In this document: piece after piece, positions 47,776-56,201 of the stretch
Layout: each line of letters starts with the position of its first letter
Numbering within the stretch: the stretch's first letter is position 1
From: Roseovarius sp. SCSIO 43702
GTDB taxonomy: Bacteria > Pseudomonadota > Alphaproteobacteria > Rhodobacterales > Rhodobacteraceae
Reading direction: 5' to 3'
Assembly (NCBI RefSeq): GCF_019599045.1
Contig: NZ_CP080623.1
Coordinates: 1,820,501-1,884,500 of the forward strand
Length of the DNA: 64,000 nucleotides
Translations under genes and position numbers: made by a program
Notes under the pieces: model-generated
The model's database searches: none
What the model saw: the letters and a program-made list of their open reading frames with translations, nothing else
What the model was told of the DNA's origin: nothing

Positions 47776-47798
47776 GACGGCGCCGCGAGGGCGCCGTC
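47776..47798. terminator. Hairpin between convergent coxM and infC
   Basis: GACGGCGCC (47776-47784) pairs with GGCGCCGTC (47790-47798) over a five-base loop. It lies in the 53-base gap between the two convergent genes and could serve both, although neither side has a clear T-run. Confidence 0.5.
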
Positions 47799-47822
47799 GG
47801 GATCCGCGATCGGAACGCGCGA

Positions 47823-48368
47823 TCAGCGCGCGGCGGGCGCGATCACCATGATCATCTGGCGGCCTTCCATCTTGGGCATGTTCTCGACCTTGCCGATGCC
47901 CTCGATATCGCTTGCCACCCTTTGCAGCAGTTCGCGCCCGATATCCTGGTGCGCCATCTCGCGGCCGCGGAAGCGCAGCGTGATCTTGACCTTGTCGCCG
48001 CCTTCGAGAAACTTCACCACGTTGCGCATCTTGACGTCGTAGTCATGCGTGTCGGTGTTGGGCCGGAACTTGATCTCCTTGACGTCGATCACCTTCTGCT
48101 TCTTGCGCGCTTCGGATTCCCGTTTCTGCTGTTCGTACTTGTACTTGCCGTAATCCATGATCTTGCAGACCGGCGGGTTCGCGTTGGGCGAGATCTCGAC
48201 CAGATCGAGCCCGGCCTCCTCGGCCATCTCCATCGCGCGGACGGGAGTGACGACGCCGACATTGTCGCCATCTGCGCCAATCAGTCGGATTTCGTCTGCT
48301 CGGATGCGGTCGTTGACGCGGGGGCCGGTGTCGCGCGTTGGGGGCGCGTTGTGGGGTCTGCGGGCTAT
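47823..48368 (-). CDS. infC: Translation initiation factor IF-3
   Basis: Ribosome-binding factor that checks start-codon pairing on the 30S subunit. Signature parts are [48 protein letters not shown], and [17 protein letters not shown]. The conserved protein begins [10 protein letters not shown]. At that position the codon is ATA, eight bases after AAGGA, and no ATG or GTG is nearby; a GTG at 48425 gives an unconserved leader. An ATA start would give 181 residues and fits the known use of near-cognate starts for IF-3 self-regulation. Confidence 0.93.
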   Translation of the reverse strand: MARRPHNAPPTRDTGPRVNDRIRADEIRLIGADGDNVGVVTPVRAMEMAEEAGLDLVEISPNANPPVCKIMDYGKYKYEQQKRESEARKKQKVIDVKEIKFRPNTDTHDYDVKMRNVVKFLEGGDKVKITLRFRGREMAHQDIGRELLQRVASDIEGIGKVENMPKMEGRQMIMVIAPAAR

Positions 48369-48668
48369 GGCTTTGATCCTTCGATTATGAACAGGGTTTC
48401 CGGGGTGGCAAGGTAGACGGCGCACCGGGGTGATTCAAGCGGGAAAATCGGGAGCGCGGCGCCCCGGACGGTGCGTGTTCGAGAGTGGTGCGCGTGGTGT
48501 GCGGTGGCCGGCGCGACAGGCGGCCGAATCCGTCATTGCACGCGGTTTCCAGCCGGCAAGACCGTGTGAATTCGTCGTTTTGCCCTTGCCGCTTGCGTTT
48601 TCATGCGCCATTTGAAACGCTTGCGAGAAGGGCGGCGTGCTCCGCCCGTACATTATGGGGATAGTTAG
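48369..48668. promoter_or_regulatory. Divergent spacer between infC and the repeat-protein gene
   Basis: This 300-base region has no supported gene. AAGGA at the infC end is that gene's ribosome site. On the other side GGGGATAGTTAG precedes the repeat-protein ATG. Promoters for both genes are expected here, but no clear -35/-10 pair or long repeat was identified. Confidence 0.4.
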
Positions 48669-49457
48669 ATGAGAACTCTGCTCTGGATAATTCTGGCCGC
48701 GATCGTGCTGATCGGCGGGTATTTCCTGTTTACCGGCAAGTCGCCGCAAGAGGTGATGGAAGACACCGGTGTCACCGAAGCCACGGTCGAGACCGAGGCC
48801 GAGGAGGCCGCCGAAGCGACCGAGGAAGCTGCGGAAGATGCCGCGGCGGCCACCGAGGAAGCGGCTGAAGACGCGGCCGCAGCGACGGAGGAGGCCGCCG
48901 AGGATGCCGCCGCCGCGACCGAGGAAGCGGCCGATGACGCCGCCGCCGCGACCGAGGAGATGGGCGAAGACGCCATGAACCTCGCCGAAGAGGGCGCCGA
49001 TGATGCCGCCGCCGCAGTCGACGAGGCTGCCGACGAGGCGGGCGAAGCGGCATCGGACGCCGCCAACGCGACGGAAGAGGCCGCCGAGGACGCCGCCGCC
49101 GCGACGGAAAACGCGGCCGAGGAAGCCACGGATGCCGCTGGTGACGCGGCCGAGGCCACGGAAGAGGCGGCGGACGACGCCGCTGCCGCGACGGAGAGCG
49201 CCGCCGAGGACGCGGGCGATGCCGCCGCGGATACCGCGAACGACGCGGCCGAGATGGTGGATGGCGTGAAGGTGCCGGACGCGCTGACGGTCGACGGTTT
49301 CGACTATGACCGCGCGGTCGAGATGATCGACGAGTCCAATCTCAGCGCCGCCGTGAAGATGTCGACGAAAGCCGCGCTCGAGAAGGCCCGGGACAACCCC
49401 GAGACGCTCGAGCAGGTGCTGGCGCAGCTTCGCGACAACCTGGGTATCCAGGAGTAA
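48669..49457 (+). CDS. Membrane-anchored protein with 11-residue Ala/Glu repeats
   Basis: A 262-residue protein. One N-terminal hydrophobic helix (LLWIILAAIVLIGGYFLF) probably anchors it in the inner membrane. Residues 40-195 repeat an 11-residue unit close to ATEEAAEDAAA, the periodicity of apolipoprotein and LEA-type amphipathic helices. The last 60 residues (VPDALTVDGFDYDRAVEMIDES to LAQLRDNLGIQE) form a normal-composition helical domain. A T-rich terminator follows. A structural or lipid-surface role is possible; no function is assigned. Confidence 0.75.
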   Translation: MRTLLWIILAAIVLIGGYFLFTGKSPQEVMEDTGVTEATVETEAEEAAEATEEAAEDAAAATEEAAEDAAAATEEAAEDAAAATEEAADDAAAATEEMGEDAMNLAEEGADDAAAAVDEAADEAGEAASDAANATEEAAEDAAAATENAAEEATDAAGDAAEATEEAADDAAAATESAAEDAGDAAADTANDAAEMVDGVKVPDALTVDGFDYDRAVEMIDESNLSAAVKMSTKAALEKARDNPETLEQVLAQLRDNLGIQE

Positions 49458-49480
49458 GGGTTCGCCCGAGCGAGACCGGA

Positions 49481-49514
49481 AAACCCCGCGCCGGGAGATC
49501 GGAGCGGGGTTTTT
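49481..49514 (+). terminator. Intrinsic terminator after the repeat-protein gene
   Basis: AAACCCCGC (49481-49489) pairs with GCGGGGTTT (49504-49512), and the stem runs into TTTTT. With its A-tract on the other side it could also terminate transcription of the convergent hydratase gene. Confidence 0.8.
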
Positions 49515-49552
49515 CATTGGCTGGGCGGGGCGGACCGGCTACCGGACGCCGA

Positions 49553-50338
49553 TCATTGATCCCAGTCGGGCGAGCGTTTCTCGAGAAAGGCGCTGATCCC
49601 TTCCTCGGTGTCGCGCCAGAGCATGTTCTCGACCATCACGTCGCCGGTATAGGCATAGGCCTGATCGAGCGGCATCTCGATCTGGTCGTAGAAGGCGCGC
49701 TTGCCGATGCGGACCGCCGCGCCGAGCTTGCCGGCGACCTGGCGGGCGAGGGCCATCGCGGTGTCGAGACGCTCCTCCTCGGGGACGGCGCGGTTGACGA
49801 GGCCCAGTTCCAGCGCGCGATCGGTGTCGATGAAATCGCCCGTTGTCAGCATCTCGAAGGCCTGTTTGCGCGGGATATTGCGCGAGAGCGCCACCATGGG
49901 GGTGGAACAGAAGAGCCCGATATTGACCCCGTTCACGCCGAAGCGCGTACCATGCGCCGCGACGGCCATGTCGCAGGTCGCGACCAGTTGACAGCCCGCC
50001 GCCGTGGCGATGCCGTGGGGCGCCGCGATCACCGGCTGGGGCAGGGCGCGGATCGCCATCATGACGCGCGCACAGCGGCCGAAAAGGTCGGTGAAATAGG
50101 CCGCGCCGCCATCCTCGGCCTGCCGTCCCGCCGTCATCTCGCGCAGGTCGTGACCCGCGCAGAATGCCTTGCCCGCCCCCGAGATCACCACGGCGCGGAT
50201 CGCCCGATCGCCCGCGAGCGAATCGAACTCGGCTTGGAACGCCGCGAGCATGGCATCGCTCAGCGCGTTGAGCCGGTCGGGCGCGTTCATGTGGAGATGG
50301 GCGACGGCGCCATCGTCGGTCCGCTCGAGCAGTGTCAT
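49553..50338 (-). CDS. Enoyl-CoA hydratase/isomerase-family protein (ECHDC3-like)
   Basis: A 261-residue crotonase-fold protein. The oxyanion-hole segments are SGAGKAFCAGHDLREM and PHGIATAAGCQLVATCD. The region that normally supplies the second catalytic Glu reads GVNIGLFCSTPMVALSRN, as in ECHDC3-type proteins, so ordinary hydratase chemistry is doubtful. The C-terminal helices are normal. It is divergent from the thioesterase gene, with which it may act on an acyl-CoA. The substrate is unknown. Confidence 0.85.
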   Translation of the reverse strand: MTLLERTDDGAVAHLHMNAPDRLNALSDAMLAAFQAEFDSLAGDRAIRAVVISGAGKAFCAGHDLREMTAGRQAEDGGAAYFTDLFGRCARVMMAIRALPQPVIAAPHGIATAAGCQLVATCDMAVAAHGTRFGVNGVNIGLFCSTPMVALSRNIPRKQAFEMLTTGDFIDTDRALELGLVNRAVPEEERLDTAMALARQVAGKLGAAVRIGKRAFYDQIEMPLDQAYAYTGDVMVENMLWRDTEEGISAFLEKRSPDWDQ

Positions 50339-50396
50339 CTTGTGCAGCCTCCCGCGTTATGCGTTGATTATGGCGAAGAGCGACGGGAGGTAAAGC

Positions 50397-50822
50397 ATGG
50401 CGCTGAAGATGAGCAAGGGCGAGCTCATGGAATTTCTCGATGCCGAGTTTCCGCAGGTGACGGGGGAATTCGCGATCGAGGAGCTGGGCGAGATGCGCAT
50501 CCGCACGCGGCTCAACGTGGGCGAGCGTCACTTGCGACCCGGCGGCACGGTCTCGGGGCCGTCGATCTTTGCGCTGGCGGACGTGTCGGTCTACCTGGCG
50601 GTCTTGGCGATGATCGGCCCGCAGGGGCTTGCCGTGACGACGAATTGCTCGATCGACTTCATGCGCAAGCCGGTGGCGGCCACGGATCTCATCGCCGAGT
50701 GCCGCCTGCTCAAGCTGGGGCGTGTTCTGGCGGTGGGGGAGGTGCTGATCTTCTCGGACGGGGGCGAGGCGCCGGTGGCCCGGGCGAGCCTCACCTACTC
50801 GATCCCGCCGGTGCGGACATAA
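50397..50822 (+). CDS. PaaI-type hotdog thioesterase
   Basis: A 141-residue single-hotdog protein of the acyl-CoA thioesterase superfamily. Key parts are LNVGERHLRPGGTVSGPSIFALAD (the helix with the conserved Asp) and TNCSIDFMRKPVAATDL. GGGAGGTAAAGC precedes the ATG. It is divergent from the enoyl-CoA hydratase-like gene and four bases ahead of the ZntB-like gene. The acyl substrate cannot be predicted. Confidence 0.85.
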   Translation: MALKMSKGELMEFLDAEFPQVTGEFAIEELGEMRIRTRLNVGERHLRPGGTVSGPSIFALADVSVYLAVLAMIGPQGLAVTTNCSIDFMRKPVAATDLIAECRLLKLGRVLAVGEVLIFSDGGEAPVARASLTYSIPPVRT

Positions 50823-50826
50823 CGCG

Positions 50827-51792
50827 ATGGTTGCGCGCCCCGAGCCGATCTGCGCCTTCGATGTAACTGCCGAGGGACGCACACGCCCCGTGGAGGATGA
50901 AGGTGTCGTGGCGGCGGAGGGTGCCGCCTATCGCTGGCTGCATTTCGACGTGGGGGTCGCGGGGCTCGAGCCGTGGCTGCGCGCGCACCTGCCGGAAACC
51001 GCGGTGGACGCGCTTCTGGCGCCCGAGACGCGGCCGCGCTGCGATCCGCATGGAACCGGCGCGATGGTCAACCTGCGGGGCGTCAACCTCAACCCCGGAG
51101 CCGATCCCGAAGACATGGTGAGCCTGCGCCTCTGGGTCACGCCCGGGCTCTTGGTGACGGCGCGGGTGCGGCGGATCTGGGCGGTGGACGCGGTGCGCGA
51201 GGACGCCGCCACGGGTCGCGCACCCGGCAGCAGCGGCGAGCTGGTGGCGCGGATCGCCGAGGGGCTCGTGCGGCGCATCGAGGCGGTGGTCAGCGAGAGC
51301 GAGGCGGAGGCCGATGCGCTCGAGGACATGATGCTCGAAGGCCGCGCCTTGCCGCTCGAGCGCCTGGCCGAGGCGCGCCACGAGGCGATCAAGCTACGCC
51401 GCTTCATCCGCCCGCAGAGCGAGGCGCTGGACGCGCTGGCCGACGGGGTGGCGGGCGAGGTGACGAACCCCGACGCGCTGATCCTGCTGCGCGAGGTCGA
51501 GGACCGCTCGGCACGCGGCCTCGAAGCGCTGGACGCGCTGCGCGACCGCTATGCCGCGATGCAGGATCACCTTGATGCGCAGCGCGCGCTGGAGATGGGG
51601 CGCAACGGCTACATCCTGTCGGTTGTCGCCGCGATCTTCCTTCCGCTGGGATTCCTGACCGGGCTTTTCGGTGTCAACGTGGCGGGGATGCCGGGGGTGG
51701 GCGAGGAGAACGCCTTCTGGATCCTCTGCGCGGCCTCGGCGGGGCTCGGCGTGGTGCTTTTCCTGGCGTTCAAGCTCGGGCGGTGGTTGTGA
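50827..51792 (+). CDS. zntB: CorA/ZntB-family divalent cation transporter
   Basis: A 321-residue CorA-superfamily protein. A large cytoplasmic N-terminal funnel includes the long helix near SESEAEADALEDMML. Two C-terminal transmembrane helices follow (GYILSVVAAIFLPLGFLTGLFG and FWILCAASAGLGVVLFLAF). The pore-loop signature reads GVNVAGMPG, closer to the ZntB GIN form than to the GMN of Mg-specific CorA, so zinc export or uptake is favoured, but metal choice is inferred. Confidence 0.85.
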   Translation: MVARPEPICAFDVTAEGRTRPVEDEGVVAAEGAAYRWLHFDVGVAGLEPWLRAHLPETAVDALLAPETRPRCDPHGTGAMVNLRGVNLNPGADPEDMVSLRLWVTPGLLVTARVRRIWAVDAVREDAATGRAPGSSGELVARIAEGLVRRIEAVVSESEAEADALEDMMLEGRALPLERLAEARHEAIKLRRFIRPQSEALDALADGVAGEVTNPDALILLREVEDRSARGLEALDALRDRYAAMQDHLDAQRALEMGRNGYILSVVAAIFLPLGFLTGLFGVNVAGMPGVGEENAFWILCAASAGLGVVLFLAFKLGRWL

Positions 51793-51877
51793 GCGGAGTC
51801 CCGGTGAAAGGATCGGGGCGAACGGTGGCGCGAAATAGGCGAGAAAAGCAACCCGCAATGGGGTAAAATAATACCGT

Positions 51878-51891
51878 AATTGCAAGCAATT
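51878..51891. promoter_or_regulatory. AATTGC-AA-GCAATT palindrome upstream of rplM
   Basis: A perfect six-base inverted repeat with a two-base centre, in an AT-rich patch (TAAAATAATACC precedes it) that stands out from the GC-rich background. It lies 33 bases before the rplM -35 element and may be a protein-binding site or part of a second promoter. Confidence 0.4.
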
Positions 51892-51923
51892 GTTTTCGCG
51901 TGTATTTTAGGCGCTGATCCGTG

Positions 51924-51951
51924 TTGACGGCGCGGCTGGCGGCTGTATAAC
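51924..51951 (+). promoter_or_regulatory. Sigma-70-type promoter for rplM-rpsI
   Basis: TTGACG (51924-51929) and TATAAC (51946-51951) are separated by 16 bases, close to the consensus housekeeping promoter. Transcription would begin about 60 bases before the rplM ATG. Confidence 0.7.
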
Positions 51952-52019
51952 CCGCCCATCCGGCCAAGGCTTTGCAAAAGGCCGCTGGCGTTATCCAAGC
52001 AACTGAGGGCTGCCTCGTC

Positions 52020-52481
52020 ATGAAGACCTTTTCTGCAACTCCGGCAGATATCGAGAAGAAGTGGATCCTGATCGACGCCGAAGGCATCGTTCTGGGCCGT
52101 CTTGCCTCGATCATCGCCACGCGCCTGCGCGGCAAGCACAAGCCGTCGTTCACACCCAACATGGACATGGGCGACAACGTCATCGTCATCAACGCCGACA
52201 AGGTGCAGCTGACGGGCAACAAGCGCGAGAAACCGAACTACTGGCACACCGGCTATCCGGGCGGCATCAAGAGCCGCACGACGGGCGAGATCCTCGAGGG
52301 TCAACACCCCGAGCGCGTGGTCATGCAGGCCGTCAAGCGCATGCTGCCGGGCAACCGCCTGAGCCGCAAGGTGATGACCAACCTGCGCGTCTATGCAGGT
52401 GAGCAGCATCCGCACGAGGCGCAAAGCCCCGAAGTGCTGGATGTGAAATCCATGAACAAGAAAAACACGCGGGTGGCATGA
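52020..52481 (+). CDS. rplM: 50S ribosomal protein L13
   Basis: Large-subunit ribosomal protein, 153 residues. It has the L13 signature [21 protein letters not shown] and the [33 protein letters not shown] segments. The ATG at 52020 ([15 protein letters not shown]) is the family start; 51972 is rejected as leader. The stop overlaps the rpsI start, the usual coupled pair. Confidence 0.98.
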   Translation: MKTFSATPADIEKKWILIDAEGIVLGRLASIIATRLRGKHKPSFTPNMDMGDNVIVINADKVQLTGNKREKPNYWHTGYPGGIKSRTTGEILEGQHPERVVMQAVKRMLPGNRLSRKVMTNLRVYAGEQHPHEAQSPEVLDVKSMNKKNTRVA

Positions 52482-52984
52482 TGGCCGAAGAAATCAAAAC
52501 ACTCGAGGGCCTCGAGGCTGCCGTGGCCGACAACATCGCCGGCGTCCAGGGTGTCGAGGAAGACAGCGCCGTGGCGCGCGAGCCGGTTCGCGACGAACTG
52601 GGCCGGGCCTATGCCACGGGCAAGCGGAAGGACGCGGTCGCCCGCGTCTGGATCAAGCCCGGGTCGGGCAAGGTCGTCGTGAACGGCCGCGAGATGAACA
52701 CGTATTTCGCGCGTCCCGTGCTTCAGATGATCCTGCGTCAGCCGTTCAGCGTGGCCGGCGTCGAGGACCAGTTCGACGTCATGGCGACCGTCAAGGGCGG
52801 TGGCCTCTCGGGTCAGGCCGGTGCGGTCAAGCACGGCATCTCGAAGGCGCTTCAGCTTTTTGATCCGAGCCTGCGCGCATCGCTCAAGGCCGCCGGGTTC
52901 CTCACCCGCGACAGCCGCGTCGTGGAGCGGAAAAAATACGGCAAGGCCAAGGCGCGCAAGAGCTTCCAGTTCTCGAAGCGCTGA
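52478..52984 (+). CDS. rpsI: 30S ribosomal protein S9
   Basis: Small-subunit ribosomal protein of 168 residues. The conserved body starts at [18 protein letters not shown] and ends [11 protein letters not shown], the C-terminal Lys-Arg tail that reaches the P site. About 40 acidic N-terminal residues precede it, as in alphaproteobacterial S9. Two adjacent ATGs (52478 and 52481) are possible starts; the first overlaps the rplM stop. Confidence 0.97.
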   Translation: MMAEEIKTLEGLEAAVADNIAGVQGVEEDSAVAREPVRDELGRAYATGKRKDAVARVWIKPGSGKVVVNGREMNTYFARPVLQMILRQPFSVAGVEDQFDVMATVKGGGLSGQAGAVKHGISKALQLFDPSLRASLKAAGFLTRDSRVVERKKYGKAKARKSFQFSKR

Positions 52985-53010
52985 GTCGGCTCGCGAAGAC
53001 AGGAGTTCGG

Positions 53011-53041
53011 AAGGCGTGGCGCCATATGCGCCGCGCCTTTT
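53011..53041 (+). terminator. Intrinsic terminator after rpsI
   Basis: AAGGCGTGGCGC (53011-53022) pairs with GCGCCGCGCCTT across CATAT, with one G-T pair, and is followed by TT. It closes the rplM-rpsI operon. Confidence 0.75.
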
Positions 53042-53266
53042 GCATTTAGCGCCCGGCCGCCGCGTCGGCCTGTCCCGAGATACCATGAAGGATCGCCCCG
53101 AAATCGACCGCGGCGCGGGAAGGCGCGATATTCATCGCCTGTGCGCGACGCAACCTCTGTCACGGCGCCTGCGCGGGAAGTCGCGGGTGGGCGGGACGGT
53201 TCTCCCGGGTGGCTGGCAAGGCGGGCGTGGTGCGCTAGTCTTGGAGGGAGAAGCGGGAGAGATGCG

Positions 53267-53659
53267 ATGTGGAAAGTGGGTTTTGCGGGTGGCTTGACGG
53301 CGGCGTTCGTGGCGGGAGCCGCGATGGCGGAAAGCGACGCGGCCGTGCGGGCGCGGCTGGCCGGTCACGCGGTCGTCTACGCGGGGCCGGAGGAACGGGC
53401 GCCGACGCAGCGCTGGAGCGAGGACGGCACGACCGTCTATGACACGCAGGTGCCGGTGCTCGGGAAGCGGCGCGGGCTGTGGAAGATCGATGACGGGGAG
53501 TATTGCTCGTATTTCGGGCCGACCGAGGACATGCGCCAGCGCAACCGTGACTGGACCTGTTGGCGGGTTTCCTTTCCCGATGCGCGCACCGTCGTCTTTA
53601 CCGCGCCGCCGGGGCCGTGGATCGGCCCGCGACGGAGCGTGGGACGGTTCACGCGATGA
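53267..53659 (+). CDS. Small secreted protein of unknown function
   Basis: A 130-residue protein with a signal peptide (GFAGGLTAAFVAGAAMAES). The mature part contains HAVVYAGPEERAPTQRWSEDGTTVYDTQ, EYCSYFGPTED and DWTCWRVSFPD, with two Cys that could pair in the periplasm. The ATG at 53267 follows GAAGCGGGAGAGATG. No domain is recognised. It ends 15 bases before the convergent TetR gene. Confidence 0.68.
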   Translation: MWKVGFAGGLTAAFVAGAAMAESDAAVRARLAGHAVVYAGPEERAPTQRWSEDGTTVYDTQVPVLGKRRGLWKIDDGEYCSYFGPTEDMRQRNRDWTCWRVSFPDARTVVFTAPPGPWIGPRRSVGRFTR

Positions 53660-53674
53660 CGGCAGACGCTCGCA

Positions 53675-54292
53675 TCAGCTGTCCGGCGGGATGAGACCCA
53701 GGCCGCGCAGGTAGATTCCGACGCCGGTCTCGAGCAGGTCCTCGGGCGGGAAGGGAGAGGCGCGGCCGGGGGAGTTGCGCGCGAAGAGCTCCACCACCCC
53801 GTGGCTGAGCGCCCAGATATGCGAGGAGAACATCGCCGGCGGCGGGCGTTTCTCGGGCGGGATGTGCTGGCTCAGTGCCTCGGCGGCGCGTTCGAACCCC
53901 GCACGGGCGCGGGCGGCGACGGTGGCGAGTTCGGGGGTGCGGTTGACCGAGATGCCGCTTTCGAACATGGCGATATAGTGGCCCGGAAACTTGCGTGCGA
54001 AGGCGAGATAGGCGCGGCCCGTCGCCTCGAAGCTCGCGAGCGCCGAGGGCTGCCCCTGCTCGAAGGCACGTTCCATGAGGTCGGCGAAGATCACGTAGCC
54101 CTGGCGTGCGGCTTCGGCGATGAGGTCGTCGCGGCCCGCGAAATGGCGGTAGACGGCGGCCGGCGTCACGCCCGCCTGCTTGGCGGCCTCCGACAGGGTG
54201 AAGCCCGCGGGTCCGCGGGTCTCGATCAGGTCGAGCGCGGCCTCGACAAGGGCCTGGCGCAGGTTGCCGTGATGATAGCCGCGCTTAGCCAT
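53675..54292 (-). CDS. TetR-family transcriptional regulator
   Basis: A 205-residue repressor-type protein. The N-terminal helix-turn-helix is [19 protein letters not shown] and [28 protein letters not shown]. The C-terminal helical domain resembles the TetR_C_33/WHG type ([23 protein letters not shown]). The ATG at 54292 lies inside the end of ppk2 (eight-base overlap), so it is co-transcribed after ppk2. Ligand and targets are unknown. Confidence 0.88.
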   Translation of the reverse strand: MAKRGYHHGNLRQALVEAALDLIETRGPAGFTLSEAAKQAGVTPAAVYRHFAGRDDLIAEAARQGYVIFADLMERAFEQGQPSALASFEATGRAYLAFARKFPGHYIAMFESGISVNRTPELATVAARARAGFERAAEALSQHIPPEKRPPPAMFSSHIWALSHGVVELFARNSPGRASPFPPEDLLETGVGIYLRGLGLIPPDS

Positions 54293-55154
54293 GCCAGAGA
54301 TCGGGCCCGCCGATGACGCCCGGATCGGTATGGCCGAGCGCGCGGAGGTCCTTGCCCGCGTAGTCGAGATGCGACAGCACATGGCGGATCGACTCGAGCC
54401 GGGCGCGGCGCTTGTCGTCGGAGCGGATGATCGTCCAGGGGGCGACGTGGGTATGGGTCCGCTCGAGCGTCTCGTCGATCGCGTCGGTATAGGCCTCCCA
54501 GCGGGCAAGCCCTTCGACGTCGATGCGCGAGAGTTTCCATTGCTTGAGCGGGCTCTGTTCGCGCTTGAGAACGCGGCGGAGCTGTTCGGCGCGGCCGACG
54601 TTGAGCCAGAATTTCACCAGGGTGATGCCGTCCTCGACGAGCATTCGCTCGAACTCGGGGACCTGTGCGAAGAAACGCGCGCGTTCGTCGGCGGTGCAGA
54701 AGCCGAACACATGCTCGACCACGCCGCGATTGTACCAGCTTCGGTCGAAGAAAACGAGTTCGCCACCGGCGGGCAGATGCGCGACGTAGCGCTGGAAGTA
54801 CCATTGCGATTGTTCTCGCTCGGTAGGCTTGGAGAGCGCCACCACATGGGCGCCGCGCGGGTTGAGATTCTCGCGGAAGCGCTTGATCGTGCCGCCCTTG
54901 CCTGCGGCGTCGCGCCCCTCGAAAAGCACGGCCACGCGCGCTCCGGTATCCTTCACCCAGGCCTGCGCCTTGACGAGTTCGATCTGGAGCCGCTCCATCT
55001 GCTGCTCGTAGACCTTGCGGGCGAGGCGATCCGAATGCGGATAGGACGGGTCGAGGATGTCGCCCTTTTCGGCGCGGCGGATGGCGTCGCGGACCTCGCG
55101 CGGGGCGTCTTCGGTGAAATAGCGGCTGATCGCGCCGTCAAAGGGCAGCGGCAT
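54285..55154 (-). CDS. ppk2: Polyphosphate kinase 2
   Basis: A 289-residue PPK2-family enzyme that moves phosphate between polyphosphate and nucleotides. Walker A is [10 protein letters not shown] at 80-89, Walker B is [10 protein letters not shown] at 134-143, and the lid region VEHVFGFCT is visible. Length and single domain fit class I PPK2, which phosphorylates NDPs to NTPs. TetR follows with an eight-base overlap, an unusual pairing. Confidence 0.93.
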   Translation of the reverse strand: MPLPFDGAISRYFTEDAPREVRDAIRRAEKGDILDPSYPHSDRLARKVYEQQMERLQIELVKAQAWVKDTGARVAVLFEGRDAAGKGGTIKRFRENLNPRGAHVVALSKPTEREQSQWYFQRYVAHLPAGGELVFFDRSWYNRGVVEHVFGFCTADERARFFAQVPEFERMLVEDGITLVKFWLNVGRAEQLRRVLKREQSPLKQWKLSRIDVEGLARWEAYTDAIDETLERTHTHVAPWTIIRSDDKRRARLESIRHVLSHLDYAGKDLRALGHTDPGVIGGPDLWHG

Positions 55155-55211
55155 GGGGCCTCTCCGGTCCTCTTGTGCTCGTCTCGGGCGGAGTATGGCC
55201 CGCGGGCCGCG

Positions 55212-56189
55212 TCAGCGCAATCCGGCGCGGGAGGCGGCACGGTCGATGGCAGCGACGACGGCGCCGGGCCTCGCGTGATGCGGCATGTGGCCCACGCCCT
55301 CGAGCCGGGTGAGCCGGGCCCGGGGTGCCTGTTTCACGAGGCGTTCGGAGTGGATCTCGATCGGCACGGTTTCGTCCGCCGTCCCGTGGACGATCTCGAC
55401 CGGCATGGTGAGCGTCGTGGCGTAGTGCTTGGACATCTCGACGATATGCGGCCGCAGGCTCGTCACCTGCTGCCCGTTGGCACGGAGCGACTGGCGGCGC
55501 AGGGCAAGCTCCGCGCCGATATAGTCGGCATAGCCCTCGGGCGGGGATTGCGGCGCGAATGTGGAGGTAACGGCGCTTTCGATCCGCGCGTCGGGCGCGA
55601 GCGCGGTGATGAGCGGGACGGCGGTCGCGCCGCCCACCGACGAGCCAGTGATCTTGTAGAGGGCGCCAAGCTCTCCGGGCCAGGGGTTCGACACGCCCGC
55701 GAGGATCACCAGCGCGCCCGTGTCGCGTGGCGCAGAGAGGCCCCAGGCCAGCGCGACCGCGCCACCGTAGGAATGGCCCAGCACGATCGGCTGCCGCACG
55801 CCAAGCTGCGCCGCGGCCTTCTGCAGGAGCGCGGCCTGTTCGAGGGGGCTTTCGCCCTCGGAGCTTCCGGCGCCGCCATAGCCCGGAAGCCGCTCGGTCC
55901 AGCCTAGGCCGGGACGGTCGAAAGCGATGACGCGGTAATCATCGGTGAGGCGGTCGGCCAGAGCGAAGGTGAAGTCACGCAGGTTGCCCGAGGCCCCGTG
56001 GATCAAAACGAGGTCGGGACCGGATCCCTTGACCCAGGCATGCACGCGGGTGCCGTCCACGTCGAGAAGGCGACCGATGGGCGGATACTCGGCCCGCGCC
56101 GCGGCCTCGCGCTTGGTCGCCAGCGCCGAACAGCCGGCGACGAGCGTGGTCGCGACGGCGAGCGAGAGCCAGATCATGCGGGGCCTCAT
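55212..56189 (-). CDS. Alpha/beta hydrolase lipoprotein
   Basis: A 325-residue alpha/beta-hydrolase. The N-terminus MIWLSLAVATTLVAGCSAL is a lipoprotein signal with lipobox LVAGC, so the enzyme is probably tethered to a membrane. The oxyanion region is LIHGASGNLRDF, the nucleophile elbow GHSYGGAVAL, and the acid/base residues lie near GTADETVP and GVGHMPH. The start may be ATG 56189 or 56177. Substrate unknown; esterases and epoxide hydrolases share these motifs. Confidence 0.85.
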   Translation of the reverse strand: MRPRMIWLSLAVATTLVAGCSALATKREAAARAEYPPIGRLLDVDGTRVHAWVKGSGPDLVLIHGASGNLRDFTFALADRLTDDYRVIAFDRPGLGWTERLPGYGGAGSSEGESPLEQAALLQKAAAQLGVRQPIVLGHSYGGAVALAWGLSAPRDTGALVILAGVSNPWPGELGALYKITGSSVGGATAVPLITALAPDARIESAVTSTFAPQSPPEGYADYIGAELALRRQSLRANGQQVTSLRPHIVEMSKHYATTLTMPVEIVHGTADETVPIEIHSERLVKQAPRARLTRLEGVGHMPHHARPGAVVAAIDRAASRAGLR

Positions 56190-56201
56190 GCCGTGACCCG
56201 A

